The notes under the pieces were generated by a model. It saw only the letters and a list, made by a program, of their open reading frames with translations, searched no databases and was not told the origin of the DNA. A stretch of DNA of 64,000 bases. It comes from Actinoallomurus spadix. GTDB taxonomy: Bacteria > Actinomycetota > Actinomycetes > Streptosporangiales > Streptosporangiaceae. This document shows, in pieces, positions 15,344 to 24,131 of this stretch. The stretch's first letter is position 1. Every line of letters begins with the position of its first letter. The position numbers were made by a program, and so were the translations under genes. The DNA lies in the NCBI RefSeq assembly GCF_024055725.1, contig NZ_JAMXMX010000004.1, forward strand, positions 186,001 through 250,000, read 5' to 3'.

Positions 15344-18300
15344 CGGTCCACCCGCGGGGTGGCGCGCGCGCCGAAGTGCAGGTACGGCTCGCCGGTCGGC
15401 AGCTCGTAGAAGGTGACCGGCGCCCAGGTCTGCGCCTCGGGCGGCCTGACGGCGAACAGGGCAGGGCCGACCGGGACCAGCGCGTGCTCTTCGACCGGGT
15501 CCGGCAGCAGCTCGGCGAGCGGACCGGTGATGGTGGTCCGGAGCAGCGGCCCCTCCAGGCCCTCCTCGACCTCCATGCGCACGCCGGCCCGTTCGTAGAC
15601 GCCGGCGTAGGGTGCCACGTCGACGGTCACCGGTTCGGGCGGTGGCGCGAACGGCGGTGGCATCGTGACGCCGGCGACCTCCGCGAAGATCTCCCGGTAC
15701 AGGTCCTGGTAGAGGCCGCGGGCGTCACCGCCGTTGGTGAGCAGCACGACGGCGAGTCCCTGCTCGGGCAGCACCCGCAGGAACGCCGCCTGGCCGAGCG
15801 TGTTGCCGTCGTGGCCGATCAGGCGGTGCCCGTCCCAGCCGAACCGGATCCAGCCGAGCCCCCACGAGTCGCCGAGGACGTGCTCGTCGGGCAGGCCGGT
15901 CTGGTGCGCGGCCATGGCGGCGGCGCTTCCCGCGCTGAGGATCCGCGTGCCGTCGGCCGCCAGACCGCCGGTCAGATGCAGCCGCGCGAAGGCCAGGACC
16001 TCGGCGGCGGTGGAGGTGACCAGCCCGGCCGGGCCGATCGAGCGGGGCAGCGTCCAGGCGGCGGCCGGGACGGTTTCGCCCGCGTGCTCTTCGTGGCCGA
16101 CCGCGGCGGAGAAGAGCAGCGCCTCTTCGGGCAGGGTCACCGTGTGCGTCAGCCCGAGCGGGGCGCACAGCCGGTCGCGCAGCGCCTGGTCCCACGTCTG
16201 CCCGGTGACCTTCTCGATCACCCTGCCCAGCAGTGAGTAACCCGAGTTGCAGTAGGAGAAGGTGGCGCCCACCGGGTGGTTCTGCCCGGCTTCGCCGAGG
16301 AGGTCGACGTACTTTTCCAGGCAGTCGTCACCGCGGCCGGTGTCGGTGAACACGTCCCCGTCGATACCGCTGGTGTGGGTGAGCAGGTGCCGCAGCGTGA
16401 CCGACTTCGTGACGTCGGGGTCGGCGAGCCGCAGCTCCGGCAGGACCTCGGCGACCGGGGTGTCCAGCGTGAGCGCCCCCTCGTCGACCAGGGCCATCAC
16501 CACGGTCGCGGTCCAGACCTTGGTGATCGAGCCGATCTGGAACAGCGAGTCGGTGGCGGCCGGTACGCCGGTGCGGACGTTGAGGACGCCGTGGGCGGCC
16601 TCGACCAGCTCGTCGTCATGCTCGTTCGTCCCGACGCGGAGGATGCCGAGCTGCGCGCCGGGTACGTTGTGCCGCTCGGCGAGCCGGGCCAGCCGCCGCC
16701 GCCAGTGGGCGCCGTCGACGCGGGCCCGGCCGGCCCGGCCGGTGTGCTGCTCGAGCCAGTCCAGCACCCGGTGGTTGAAGTCGAGCCGCTGTGAGGGCGG
16801 GCCGAAGAGGATGAAGACGTGCGAGGCGTCCGGGTAGACGACCAGCCGGGTCGGGACCCCTCGCTCGCGCAGCGCGGTGTGCCACTGCTGCGCCTGCCCG
16901 AGCGGGCAGGTCAGGTCGGCGGCGCCGTGGAGCAGCAGGGTCGGCGTACGGACGTCGGCCACGCGGGTGAGCGGTGACATCGCGGCGTACTCCGCCGGCC
17001 TCCGCCACGGGGCGCCGCCGAGTTCGTGGACGCTGAGGAAGTGGCCTTCGTCGCTGGAGCCGGCCAGGCTCACCAGGTCGCTGACCGTACCGCCTGCGAC
17101 GGCCGCCGCGAACCGGTCGTCGTGACCGGTCAGCCAGCAGGTCATGAAGCCGCCGTAGCTGTACCCCGCCACCGCGAGCCGATCCGGGTCCGCGAACCCC
17201 TCGTCGACGAGCCGGTCGAGGGGCTCGAGGAAGTCGGCGGCGTCCGCGAGGCCCCAGCCGCCGCGGACACCGTCGTAGAACGCCTCGCCGTAGCCGTCGC
17301 TGCCGCGCGGATTGACCAGCAGCACCGCCCAGCCGCGGTCGACCAGCTCCTGGTGGTAGAGGTGGATCTCGTCGGCCGCCGCGTTCCACGCGTTGTGCGG
17401 GCCGCCGTGCACGTCGAGGAGGACCGGCCGCGGGCCGCTGCGCGCGGGATCGTGCATCAGCCAGGCCTGCACCTCGGTGCCGTCGGAGACGGTGAACCAC
17501 CGCTCCTCGCGGGGGTAGAGCTCCACGCCGGCGAGTGCGGCACCGTGGTCGGTCAGTACGGTCTCGGCTCCGGTCGCCAGGTCCACGACCGCGATCTCGC
17601 CGAATGACGTGGGGGTGGTGAGCGCGACCGCGGCGCGGCCGCCGCCGGCCGACAGCCCCGAGACGACGCGGCCGGGCCCGGCGATGACCGGGCGCGCGTC
17701 GTCGCCGTCGGCCGTGACCGACCACAGGTGGGTGCAGCCGTGGTCGCGCAGGCAGAACAGGATCCGGCCGTCGTCCTCGTGCGGCAGGCCGCCGGGATAG
17801 CCGGGACCGCCGGGCATCAGGTTGCAGTCGAGGGCGCCGGACAGGTCGGTGACCGCGCCGCCGGCGGCGTCCACGCGGTACAGGTGGGCGTGCCCGGCCG
17901 GGTCGCCGGCCCAGCCGGTCACGAGCAGCGCCGTACCGCCGGCGGCCCAGCCGACGGTGGCGGCCACCCCGTCGGCGAAGGCGACGTTTCGGGCCCGTGC
18001 GTGCGGGTCGTCCACCTCCAGCAGGTGCACCGGGGTGCGGTGGCGCAGGTCGCCGTCGGCTCCGGCTCTGCGGGTGAAGGCGAGGACGGCGCCGTCCGGT
18101 GACCAGGCCGGGGTGCCGGCGCTCTCCGGGCCGTCGGTGAGCTGCCGGACCTCGCGGCCGTCCAGGTCGAGGACGTGCAGCTGCCGGCGCACCGGGCCGT
18201 GGAACCCCGACCCGTCGGCCTGGTAGTCGATGCCGTCGGAGACCATCGGCCCCCGCGCGCCGCCGGTCGGGTCGACCGGCGCGGTGAAGGCGAGGCGGCG

Positions 18301-18642
18301 GCCGTCCGGGCTCCAGCGCGGGGCCCCGGCACCGAGCGGCAGGTCGGTCACCTGCTCGGGCTCCCCTCCATCGGCGTCGAGCACGGCGACCTGCCCGTCG
18401 CGGAGGAAGGCGAGCCGGCGGCCGTCCGGCGACCAGGCCGGCGCGGTGTCGGCCGGGCCGGAGGTGAGGCGGCGGGACGGGCCGCCGCCCGTGCCGACCA
18501 GCCACAGCTCATCGACGGTGCGGTCGCCGTCCGCGTCCAGGGTCCGGAGCACGTACGCGATCCGGCTCCCGTCCGGCGACAGCACCGGCTGCGACGGCAC
18601 CGCCAGGTCGGTGAGGTCCTCGATGCGCAAGCGTCGGCTCAT
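15340..18642 (-). CDS. Fusion of S9 prolyl-oligopeptidase-type peptidase and S12 beta-lactamase-fold hydrolase
   Basis: 1100 residues. Residues 1-360 form a PD40/beta-propeller (repeats such as WSPDGRRLAF). About 370-640 is the S9 alpha/beta-hydrolase domain with GYSYGG (nucleophile Ser495). From about 660 a complete class C beta-lactamase/DD-peptidase domain follows, with SITK (Ser705, Lys708), YCN (Tyr797) and HDGNT near the C-terminal active-site strand. Both catalytic sets are intact. The separate S12 protein at 24132 resembles the second half closely (DTGxGDDCLEKYV, FQIGSITK), so the fusion probably arose by duplication. No signal peptide, so it should act on imported peptides. Start ATG 18642 has GAGAGG upstream; the further ATG at 18711 reads through a repeat element. 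Confidence 0.88.
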   Translation of the reverse strand: MSRRLRIEDLTDLAVPSQPVLSPDGSRIAYVLRTLDADGDRTVDELWLVGTGGGPSRRLTSGPADTAPAWSPDGRRLAFLRDGQVAVLDADGGEPEQVTDLPLGAGAPRWSPDGRRLAFTAPVDPTGGARGPMVSDGIDYQADGSGFHGPVRRQLHVLDLDGREVRQLTDGPESAGTPAWSPDGAVLAFTRRAGADGDLRHRTPVHLLEVDDPHARARNVAFADGVAATVGWAAGGTALLVTGWAGDPAGHAHLYRVDAAGGAVTDLSGALDCNLMPGGPGYPGGLPHEDDGRILFCLRDHGCTHLWSVTADGDDARPVIAGPGRVVSGLSAGGGRAAVALTTPTSFGEIAVVDLATGAETVLTDHGAALAGVELYPREERWFTVSDGTEVQAWLMHDPARSGPRPVLLDVHGGPHNAWNAAADEIHLYHQELVDRGWAVLLVNPRGSDGYGEAFYDGVRGGWGLADAADFLEPLDRLVDEGFADPDRLAVAGYSYGGFMTCWLTGHDDRFAAAVAGGTVSDLVSLAGSSDEGHFLSVHELGGAPWRRPAEYAAMSPLTRVADVRTPTLLLHGAADLTCPLGQAQQWHTALRERGVPTRLVVYPDASHVFILFGPPSQRLDFNHRVLDWLEQHTGRAGRARVDGAHWRRRLARLAERHNVPGAQLGILRVGTNEHDDELVEAAHGVLNVRTGVPAATDSLFQIGSITKVWTATVVMALVDEGALTLDTPVAEVLPELRLADPDVTKSVTLRHLLTHTSGIDGDVFTDTGRGDDCLEKYVDLLGEAGQNHPVGATFSYCNSGYSLLGRVIEKVTGQTWDQALRDRLCAPLGLTHTVTLPEEALLFSAAVGHEEHAGETVPAAAWTLPRSIGPAGLVTSTAAEVLAFARLHLTGGLAADGTRILSAGSAAAMAAHQTGLPDEHVLGDSWGLGWIRFGWDGHRLIGHDGNTLGQAAFLRVLPEQGLAVVLLTNGGDARGLYQDLYREIFAEVAGVTMPPPFAPPPEPVTVDVAPYAGVYERAGVRMEVEEGLEGPLLRTTITGPLAELLPDPVEEHALVPVGPALFAVRPPEAQTWAPVTFYELPTGEPYLHFGARATPRVDR

Positions 18643-18711
18643 GAGTCCTCTCTCGTCGGAGGAGTGACCAGGGACGCTGTGTTCATTGCTGCACTCGCTC
18701 CGCTCGTTCAT
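18643..18711 (-). repeat. Repeat element copy B, just upstream of the S9-S12 fusion start
   Basis: On the - strand it reads AACGAGCGGAGCGAG, CAATGAACAC, GGTCA, CCGACGA and a ribosome binding site, then ATG. It aligns along its length with copy A at 14113-14184. Reading it as coding would add MNERSE residues to the peptidase, which is not credible. It starts right at the stop of the ABC ATPase gene. Confidence 0.7.
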
Positions 18712-19454
18712 GGCCTGTTCCTTCGTGTCGTCCGCCCGGGTACGGCGGCGAGCAGTTCGCGGGTGAAGTCGTGTTCGGGTTCGGTGAGCACACGTGTCGT
18801 CGGTCCCTGCTCGACGAGCCTGCCGTGCCGCATGACCGCGATCTGCGAGGCGACGTAGCGGACGACCGCGAGGTCGTGGGAGATGAACAGCATCGCCAGG
18901 CCCAGCTCGCGCTGGAGCTCACGGACGAGGTTGAGCACGGCCCCTTGGACCGAGACGTCCAGGGCGGAGGTGATCTCGTCCGCGATGATCACACGCGGGC
19001 GTGCGGCGAGCGCCCGCGCCAGCGCGACGCGCTGCCGCTGACCGCCGGACAGCCGGGACGGGACGGCGCCGGCGCAGCTCGGGTTGAGGTGCACCAGTTC
19101 GAGCAGCCGCTCGACCTCGGCTCGCCGGTCGGCGCGTGAGCCGCCCGGCGGCATCGCCTCGGCCACACTCCGCCCGACCGTCATGCGGGGGTCGAGCGAC
19201 GAGTAGGGGTCCTGGAAGACCATCTGCAGCGGACGTGGCCGGCCGCGGGCCGGGATCGGGTCGCCGCCGAGGGTGATCCGGCCGGTGGTGAGCGGGGCCA
19301 GGCCGACGGCGGCCCGGGCGAGCGTGGACTTGCCGGAGCCGGACTCGCCGACGAGCCCGACCACCGCCCCCTCGGGGACCGTCAGGCTGACCTCGTCGAC
19401 GGCGGTCGTCCGGCCGTAACGGACCGTGACGTTCTCGAAGCGCAGCTCACTCAC
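18708..19454 (-). CDS. Peptide ABC importer ATP-binding subunit (DppF/OppF-like)
   Basis: 248 residues, one ABC domain. Walker A GESGSGKST, Q-loop FQDPYSS, signature LSGGQRQR, Walker B VIIADEIT, H-loop ISHDLAVV. It is shorter than typical OppF (about 300) because the C-terminal oligopeptide-binding extension is missing. It overlaps the end of the DppC-DppD fusion gene by four bases and completes a family-5 (peptide) importer with the upstream genes. Energises uptake at the inner face of the membrane. Confidence 0.9.
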   Translation of the reverse strand: MSELRFENVTVRYGRTTAVDEVSLTVPEGAVVGLVGESGSGKSTLARAAVGLAPLTTGRITLGGDPIPARGRPRPLQMVFQDPYSSLDPRMTVGRSVAEAMPPGGSRADRRAEVERLLELVHLNPSCAGAVPSRLSGGQRQRVALARALAARPRVIIADEITSALDVSVQGAVLNLVRELQRELGLAMLFISHDLAVVRYVASQIAVMRHGRLVEQGPTTRVLTEPEHDFTRELLAAVPGRTTRRNRP

Positions 19455-21466
19455 GGCGACTCCACCAGGTCATCGATGTTCCGGTCCTCCGGCCGGGCGG
19501 GCAGCGGCTCGCCCGCGTGCCAGCACGCCACCCGGTGGCGTGGCGAACCGGCCGGATCGTGACCGGCCGGGTCACCCAGGCCGGACGGGTCTGCCACGCC
19601 GGACGGGTCACCCGGGCCGAACGGGTCTGCCGCCAGCGGCGGGTCCTCGGCCGCGCAGCGGGCGTCGGCGAGCGGGCACCGGTCGGCGTAGGCACAGCCG
19701 GCCGGTACGTCCGCCGGGTCGACCGGGCGGCCCGGGATCGTCGCGAGCGGCTCGGCGAGGTCGGTGTTCATGTCGGGCACCGCGTCGACCAGCGCCCGGG
19801 TGTAGGGGTGCCGGGCGGCGGTGGCCAGGTCGGCGGCCGGCAGATCCTCGACGATCCGGCCGGCGTACATCACCAGGATTCGGTCACAGACCTCACCGAC
19901 CACCGTGACGTCGTGGCTGATCAGGATCAACGCGACGTCGTCCGCGTCGCGGATCTCGGCGAGCAGGTCCAGCACCTGCTGCTGCACGGTGACGTCGAGC
20001 GCGGTGGTCGGCTCGTCCGCGACGATCAGCGCCGGGGCGCCCATCAGCCCCATGCCGATCATCGCCCGCTGGCGCATCCCGCCGGAGAACTCATGGGGAT
20101 ACTGGCGGGCGCGCCGGTCCGCGTCCGGGATCCGGACCGCCGTCAACCGGTCGACGGCGCGGGCCATCGCCTCCCGGCGGCTCATGCCCTGGTGGCGCGT
20201 GGCCACCTCCGCGAGCTGGGCGCCGATCCGGCGGGTGGGGTTGAAGGCGGTCATCGGGTCCTGGAAGACCATGGCCAGCGTGGTGCCCAGCGTCCGGCGC
20301 CGGGCCGTGGTGTCCGGTGCCAGCAGGTCATTGCCGAGGAACTCGAGCCGGGAGGCGTCGACGCGGCCCTGGTCGGCGAGCAGCCGGGTGACGGCCAGGG
20401 CGGTCATGGACTTGCCGGAGCCCGACTCCCCGACGATGCCGACCGCCTCGCCGCGGCGTACGTCGAAGGACACGCCGCGGACCGGCCGTACGGGACCCGA
20501 CGGCCCGGAGATGGTGACCTCGAGGTCGCGGACGTCGAGCACCACCTCCGGCGACCGGTCCCCGGCGTCCTCACCCCGGCCCGTACGCTCCGGCCCGCTC
20601 GCCGACCCGGCGCGTACGGGCCCCATCCCGCGCAGGCCACCGGCGACGGGGACGCCGAGCCCCTTGGCGACCGACTCGCCGAAGAGGTTGAACGCCAGCC
20701 CGGCCAGCAGCACCGCCGCCCCCGGGGCGAGCGCCGCGGGCGCGTTCACGTAGATCGTGCCGATGCCCTCGTAGAGCAGACGGCCCCAATCGTAGGACGG
20801 TGACTGGACGCCGAGACCGAGGAACGACAGCCCGGCGAAGGACAGCAGCGCGGTACCCGCGCCGATGGTGGCGTTGACGACCAGCGGCTCGGCGATGTTG
20901 GGCAGCACGTGGCGGACCAGGATCCGGAACCGGCCGATCCCCATCGCCCGGGCGGCCGCGACGTAGTCCCGCGCCGCGACCCCGGCGACGAGCGTCTGCG
21001 TGAGGCGCGCGAACGCCGGGGCACCGGCGAGCCCGATGGCCAGGACCGCGCCGGTGGCGCCGACGCCGAACACGACCGCGAAGAACAGCGCCAGCAGCAG
21101 TCCCGGGAACGCGACGGCGGTGTTCACCCCGGCGGCCACCAGCCGGCCGGTCCGGCGGCCGAGCACGAACGGCGCCGATCCGAGCAGCAGTCCGGCGACC
21201 ACCGAGATCACGGTGGCGAGCAGGGCGAGCAGGACCGACAGCCGGGACGCGACGAGGACCCGCAGGAGGATGTCCCGGCCCAGGTTGTCCGTTCCCGCCC
21301 AGTGCCGGGCGGACGGCCGGGCCAGGATGGCGTCGGTGTCGACGGCGCCGGCGCCGGATCCCCACAGCATCGGTCCGAGGACGGCCAGGGCGACGACCGC
21401 CACCACGAGCACGGTCGCCGTGAGGCCCAGCGGCGTGCGGACGACCCGTCTCCAGCGTCCTTGCAT
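19451..21466 (-). CDS. Peptide ABC importer, permease DppC fused to ATPase DppD
   Basis: 671 residues, a fusion of two normally separate subunits. Residues 1-270 have five to six membrane segments and the permease EAA loop around AARAMGIGRFRILVRHVLP. A linker of about 40 residues precedes an ABC domain: GESGSGKSM, FQDPMTAFNP, FSGGMRQR, LIVADEPTTALD, ISHDVTVV. The C-terminal OppD-type cysteine region follows (CAYADRCPLADARC, VACWH), likely an iron-sulfur or metal site. It also contains a Gly/Asp/Pro repeat region (GDPSGVADPSGLGDP). Start three bases after the permease DppB stop; the stop overlaps the DppF-like gene. Confidence 0.9.
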   Translation of the reverse strand: MQGRWRRVVRTPLGLTATVLVVAVVALAVLGPMLWGSGAGAVDTDAILARPSARHWAGTDNLGRDILLRVLVASRLSVLLALLATVISVVAGLLLGSAPFVLGRRTGRLVAAGVNTAVAFPGLLLALFFAVVFGVGATGAVLAIGLAGAPAFARLTQTLVAGVAARDYVAAARAMGIGRFRILVRHVLPNIAEPLVVNATIGAGTALLSFAGLSFLGLGVQSPSYDWGRLLYEGIGTIYVNAPAALAPGAAVLLAGLAFNLFGESVAKGLGVPVAGGLRGMGPVRAGSASGPERTGRGEDAGDRSPEVVLDVRDLEVTISGPSGPVRPVRGVSFDVRRGEAVGIVGESGSGKSMTALAVTRLLADQGRVDASRLEFLGNDLLAPDTTARRRTLGTTLAMVFQDPMTAFNPTRRIGAQLAEVATRHQGMSRREAMARAVDRLTAVRIPDADRRARQYPHEFSGGMRQRAMIGMGLMGAPALIVADEPTTALDVTVQQQVLDLLAEIRDADDVALILISHDVTVVGEVCDRILVMYAGRIVEDLPAADLATAARHPYTRALVDAVPDMNTDLAEPLATIPGRPVDPADVPAGCAYADRCPLADARCAAEDPPLAADPFGPGDPSGVADPSGLGDPAGHDPAGSPRHRVACWHAGEPLPARPEDRNIDDLVESP

Positions 21467-21469
21467 CCG

Positions 21470-22477
21470 TCAGTCCTCCCGGATCTTCGAGCGGGGATCG
21501 AGCAGGGCGAGGGCGACGTCGACGACGAGGTTGATGATCAGTACGCCGACGCCGTACACGAGGACGATCGCCTGCACCACCGGATAGTCCTTGGTGAGGA
21601 TGGAACGCACGATCGTGCTGCCGAGGCCCGGCCAGGCGAAGACGTTCTCGACGAGGACGGTGCCGACGACCAGCGTGCTCAGTAGCAGGCCGCCCACCGT
21701 CAGCGCGGCGGTGACGGCGTTGGGCAGCGCGTGGCCGACGTAGATCGCCCGGGCGGGCAGGCGCTTGGCCCGGGCGGTGCGGATGAAGTCGGCCTCGAGC
21801 ACCCCGACCATCTCGACGCGGACGATGCGGGCGAGGATCGCCGCCGGCCCGATCGCCAGCGAGAACACCGGCAGCACGTACGCCGGCGCGGTGGCGTCAC
21901 CGGCGACGGGCAGCCATCCGAGCTGGATCCCGAAGACGTAGACCAGCGCGACCCCGATCAGGAAGTCCGGGATGGTCGCCACGATGACGCTGGTCGTGGT
22001 GAAGGCGAGCTCGGTGCGTCGTCCGCGGCCGCGCCGGGTCAGCACGCCCATGACGACGCCCAGGGGGATCGCCACGACCACGGCCGTCAGGAACGCGAGC
22101 CCGGCCAGGGTGAGCGTGGCCGGCAGTCGCTGGGCGACCACGTCGGAGACCGGTAGCTGCGAGGCGAGGGACGTCCCGAGGTCTCCGGTGACCAGCCCCT
22201 TCAGATAGTGCAGGTACTGCACGAGGATCGGGTCGTCCAGGCCCAGGGCGTGCCGGCGGGCCGCGACCAGGTCCGCCGGCGCGGTGGGACCCAGCGCTCC
22301 CCGGACCGGGTCGCCCGGGATGAGGTGGATCATCGCGAAGGACGCCGTCACCAGCACCCAGAGCGAGATCAGCAACCGCCGCAGGCGCCGGACGCCGAAC
22401 CGTACCGACGGAAGGGCCCAGAATCGCGGGTGTTCCGGGTCCACCGGCGTGCTCGGGGCGGTCAGCGTCACCGACAT
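21470..22477 (-). CDS. Peptide ABC importer permease (DppB-like)
   Basis: 335 residues, six membrane segments. N-terminal SFAMIHLIPGDPVRGALG is the conserved start of the DppB/OppB family. The EAA loop lies around RTARAKRLPARAIYVGHALPNA, and the C-terminus has KDYPVVQAIVLVYGVGVLIINLVVD. It pairs with the DppC half of the next gene to form the channel. Sixteen bases separate it from the substrate-binding protein gene upstream. Confidence 0.9.
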   Translation of the reverse strand: MSVTLTAPSTPVDPEHPRFWALPSVRFGVRRLRRLLISLWVLVTASFAMIHLIPGDPVRGALGPTAPADLVAARRHALGLDDPILVQYLHYLKGLVTGDLGTSLASQLPVSDVVAQRLPATLTLAGLAFLTAVVVAIPLGVVMGVLTRRGRGRRTELAFTTTSVIVATIPDFLIGVALVYVFGIQLGWLPVAGDATAPAYVLPVFSLAIGPAAILARIVRVEMVGVLEADFIRTARAKRLPARAIYVGHALPNAVTAALTVGGLLLSTLVVGTVLVENVFAWPGLGSTIVRSILTKDYPVVQAIVLVYGVGVLIINLVVDVALALLDPRSKIRED

Positions 22478-22493
22478 GTCCGCTCTCCCTTCG

Positions 22494-24089
22494 TCACCGC
22501 GCCAGCATGCGGATGCTGGTGGGGACGAGCTCGCCGGGCGTCTCGAATCGCGCGCCCTTGCCGAACGTGCGCACGACCGTGCCGGCGAACGGCACGACGT
22601 CCGCCTTGGCGATCAAACCGGACTCCGCGGCGAGCCAGTCGCGGCACCCGGCCGTGCCCGGGATCGCCATCGCCGACTTCACCGCCGCGTCGTAGTCCGG
22701 GTCGGAGATCCCGGCGAAGTTGTTCCCCTGCGGCGCCGCCGGCCCGGAGAGGAAGGGCACGAGCTGGTCCGGGGTGTTGACGTTGACCGCGGCCCAGGCG
22801 ACGTCCCAGTTGCCGGTACCGAAGATCGTGTTCGTCAGGGTCGTCTCGTTCTGACTGTGCGCGGTGGCCTCCACGCCGATCGCCTTCCACTGCCGCACCG
22901 CCAGCTCGGCCGCGGCGTCGCCGCCGGTGCCGTTGTTGTTCTGGTAGATGAAGGTCAGCCGCAGCGGCCTGCCGTCCTTGGTGCGCCTGCCGTCGCTTCC
23001 CTTGACCCAGCCGGCCTGGTCGAGCAGGGCGCCCGCCGCCTGCGGGTCATGGGCCGGCAGCGCGCGGGAGACGGAGTCACCGCGACAGGCGACCGGCTCG
23101 TTCGCGGCCAGCGTCGTCGCCGCCGTGCCGCGGCCCGACGTGAACACCTTCTGCAACTGGCCGAGGTCGAGCGCCTGCGTCAGGGCCTTCCGGACCTTGG
23201 GGTCGCCGGTGGCCCGGCCGGCGCGCTCGTTGTACCACTGCTCTCCGGCGAGGATCGGGGTCTTCGCCGCGTACAGGCCGGACTTCTCCAGTCGCTCCGC
23301 GTCGGGACCGACGATCTGGGCGCCGTTCAGGCCGCCCGAGAGCAGCAGGTTCGCCGCGGTCGACGCGTTCTCGACCACCTTGATCACGACGGTCTTCGGC
23401 AGTCCCCTGGTCGCGGTCGTCGCGCCGTTCGGGCCCCACGTGTAGCCGTCGCGGATCGCGTACGTGTAGTGGTCACCCGGCGCGGCCTGGATCAGCTTGT
23501 ACGGCCCGGTGCCGGCCGTCGCCGTCCGCAGCGAGGACCGGTCGGCCATCCCGCGGGGACAGACGATCGGCAGCCCGGAAAGACCGTTGAGGACGAACGG
23601 GGCCGGCCGGGCCAGCGTGAGCGTCACGACGCGGGTGGTGTCGTCGCCCTTCGCCTTGGCGCCGACCGGGAGGAAGGTCCCCAGGAAGGGGCTCTTGTTC
23701 TTCGGATCGGCGACGAAGCCGAGGTTCTTCGCCACGTCGGAGGCGGTGAGGCGGGTGCCGTCGGAACAGGTGATGCCGTCGGCCAGCGTCAGCGTGACCG
23801 ATCTGCCGTTGACCTGCCAGCTCTTGGCCAGCGCCGACTTGATCTCGCCGGTCCTGCCGTCGACGCTGAGCAGCGGGTCGTAGGCGAACTGGGTGACCGC
23901 GAACAGCGAGGTGCCCGCGCCCATCTGCGGATCGAGGCCGCCCAGGTCCGAGGAGAGCCCGTAGGTGAAGGTGCCGCCGTCGACGACCCCGGCTCCCCCG
24001 CCGCCGTTCGAGGCGCCCCCGCAGGCGGTGAGCGCGGCCGCGGCCAGGGCGAGGCAGCTGCCTTGGATGCCCAGAGTGGTCAGCTTCAT
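22494..24089 (-). CDS. Peptide ABC importer substrate-binding lipoprotein (family 5)
   Basis: 531 residues. Lipoprotein signal with lipobox LTAC at residues 20-23, then Gly/Ser linker. SBP_bac_5 features: GLSSDLGGLDPQMGAG at the mature start, LAKSWQVNGRSVTLTLADGI, and RKALTQALDLGQLQ. It captures oligopeptides outside and delivers them to the permease. Family-5 proteins also bind nickel or sugars, but the peptidase genes around point to peptides. Preceded by the serine hydrolase gene, 42 bases upstream. Confidence 0.9.
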   Translation of the reverse strand: MKLTTLGIQGSCLALAAAALTACGGASNGGGGAGVVDGGTFTYGLSSDLGGLDPQMGAGTSLFAVTQFAYDPLLSVDGRTGEIKSALAKSWQVNGRSVTLTLADGITCSDGTRLTASDVAKNLGFVADPKNKSPFLGTFLPVGAKAKGDDTTRVVTLTLARPAPFVLNGLSGLPIVCPRGMADRSSLRTATAGTGPYKLIQAAPGDHYTYAIRDGYTWGPNGATTATRGLPKTVVIKVVENASTAANLLLSGGLNGAQIVGPDAERLEKSGLYAAKTPILAGEQWYNERAGRATGDPKVRKALTQALDLGQLQKVFTSGRGTAATTLAANEPVACRGDSVSRALPAHDPQAAGALLDQAGWVKGSDGRRTKDGRPLRLTFIYQNNNGTGGDAAAELAVRQWKAIGVEATAHSQNETTLTNTIFGTGNWDVAWAAVNVNTPDQLVPFLSGPAAPQGNNFAGISDPDYDAAVKSAMAIPGTAGCRDWLAAESGLIAKADVVPFAGTVVRTFGKGARFETPGELVPTSIRMLAR

Positions 24090-24131
24090 GGCTGTTCCGT
24101 TCCGTACGTTCTGGTGGCAGGGGTTCGGCGG

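Noticed and set aside
18643-18711. N-terminal extension of the S9-S12 fusion starting with MNERSE
   Set aside because: These bases are a repeat element also found at 14113-14184; the true start with a ribosome binding site is ATG 18642.
19560-19640. Repeats of a CCGGACGGGTC-like unit
   Set aside because: They encode the GDPSG/ADPSG segment near the end of the DppC-DppD fusion and stay in frame.
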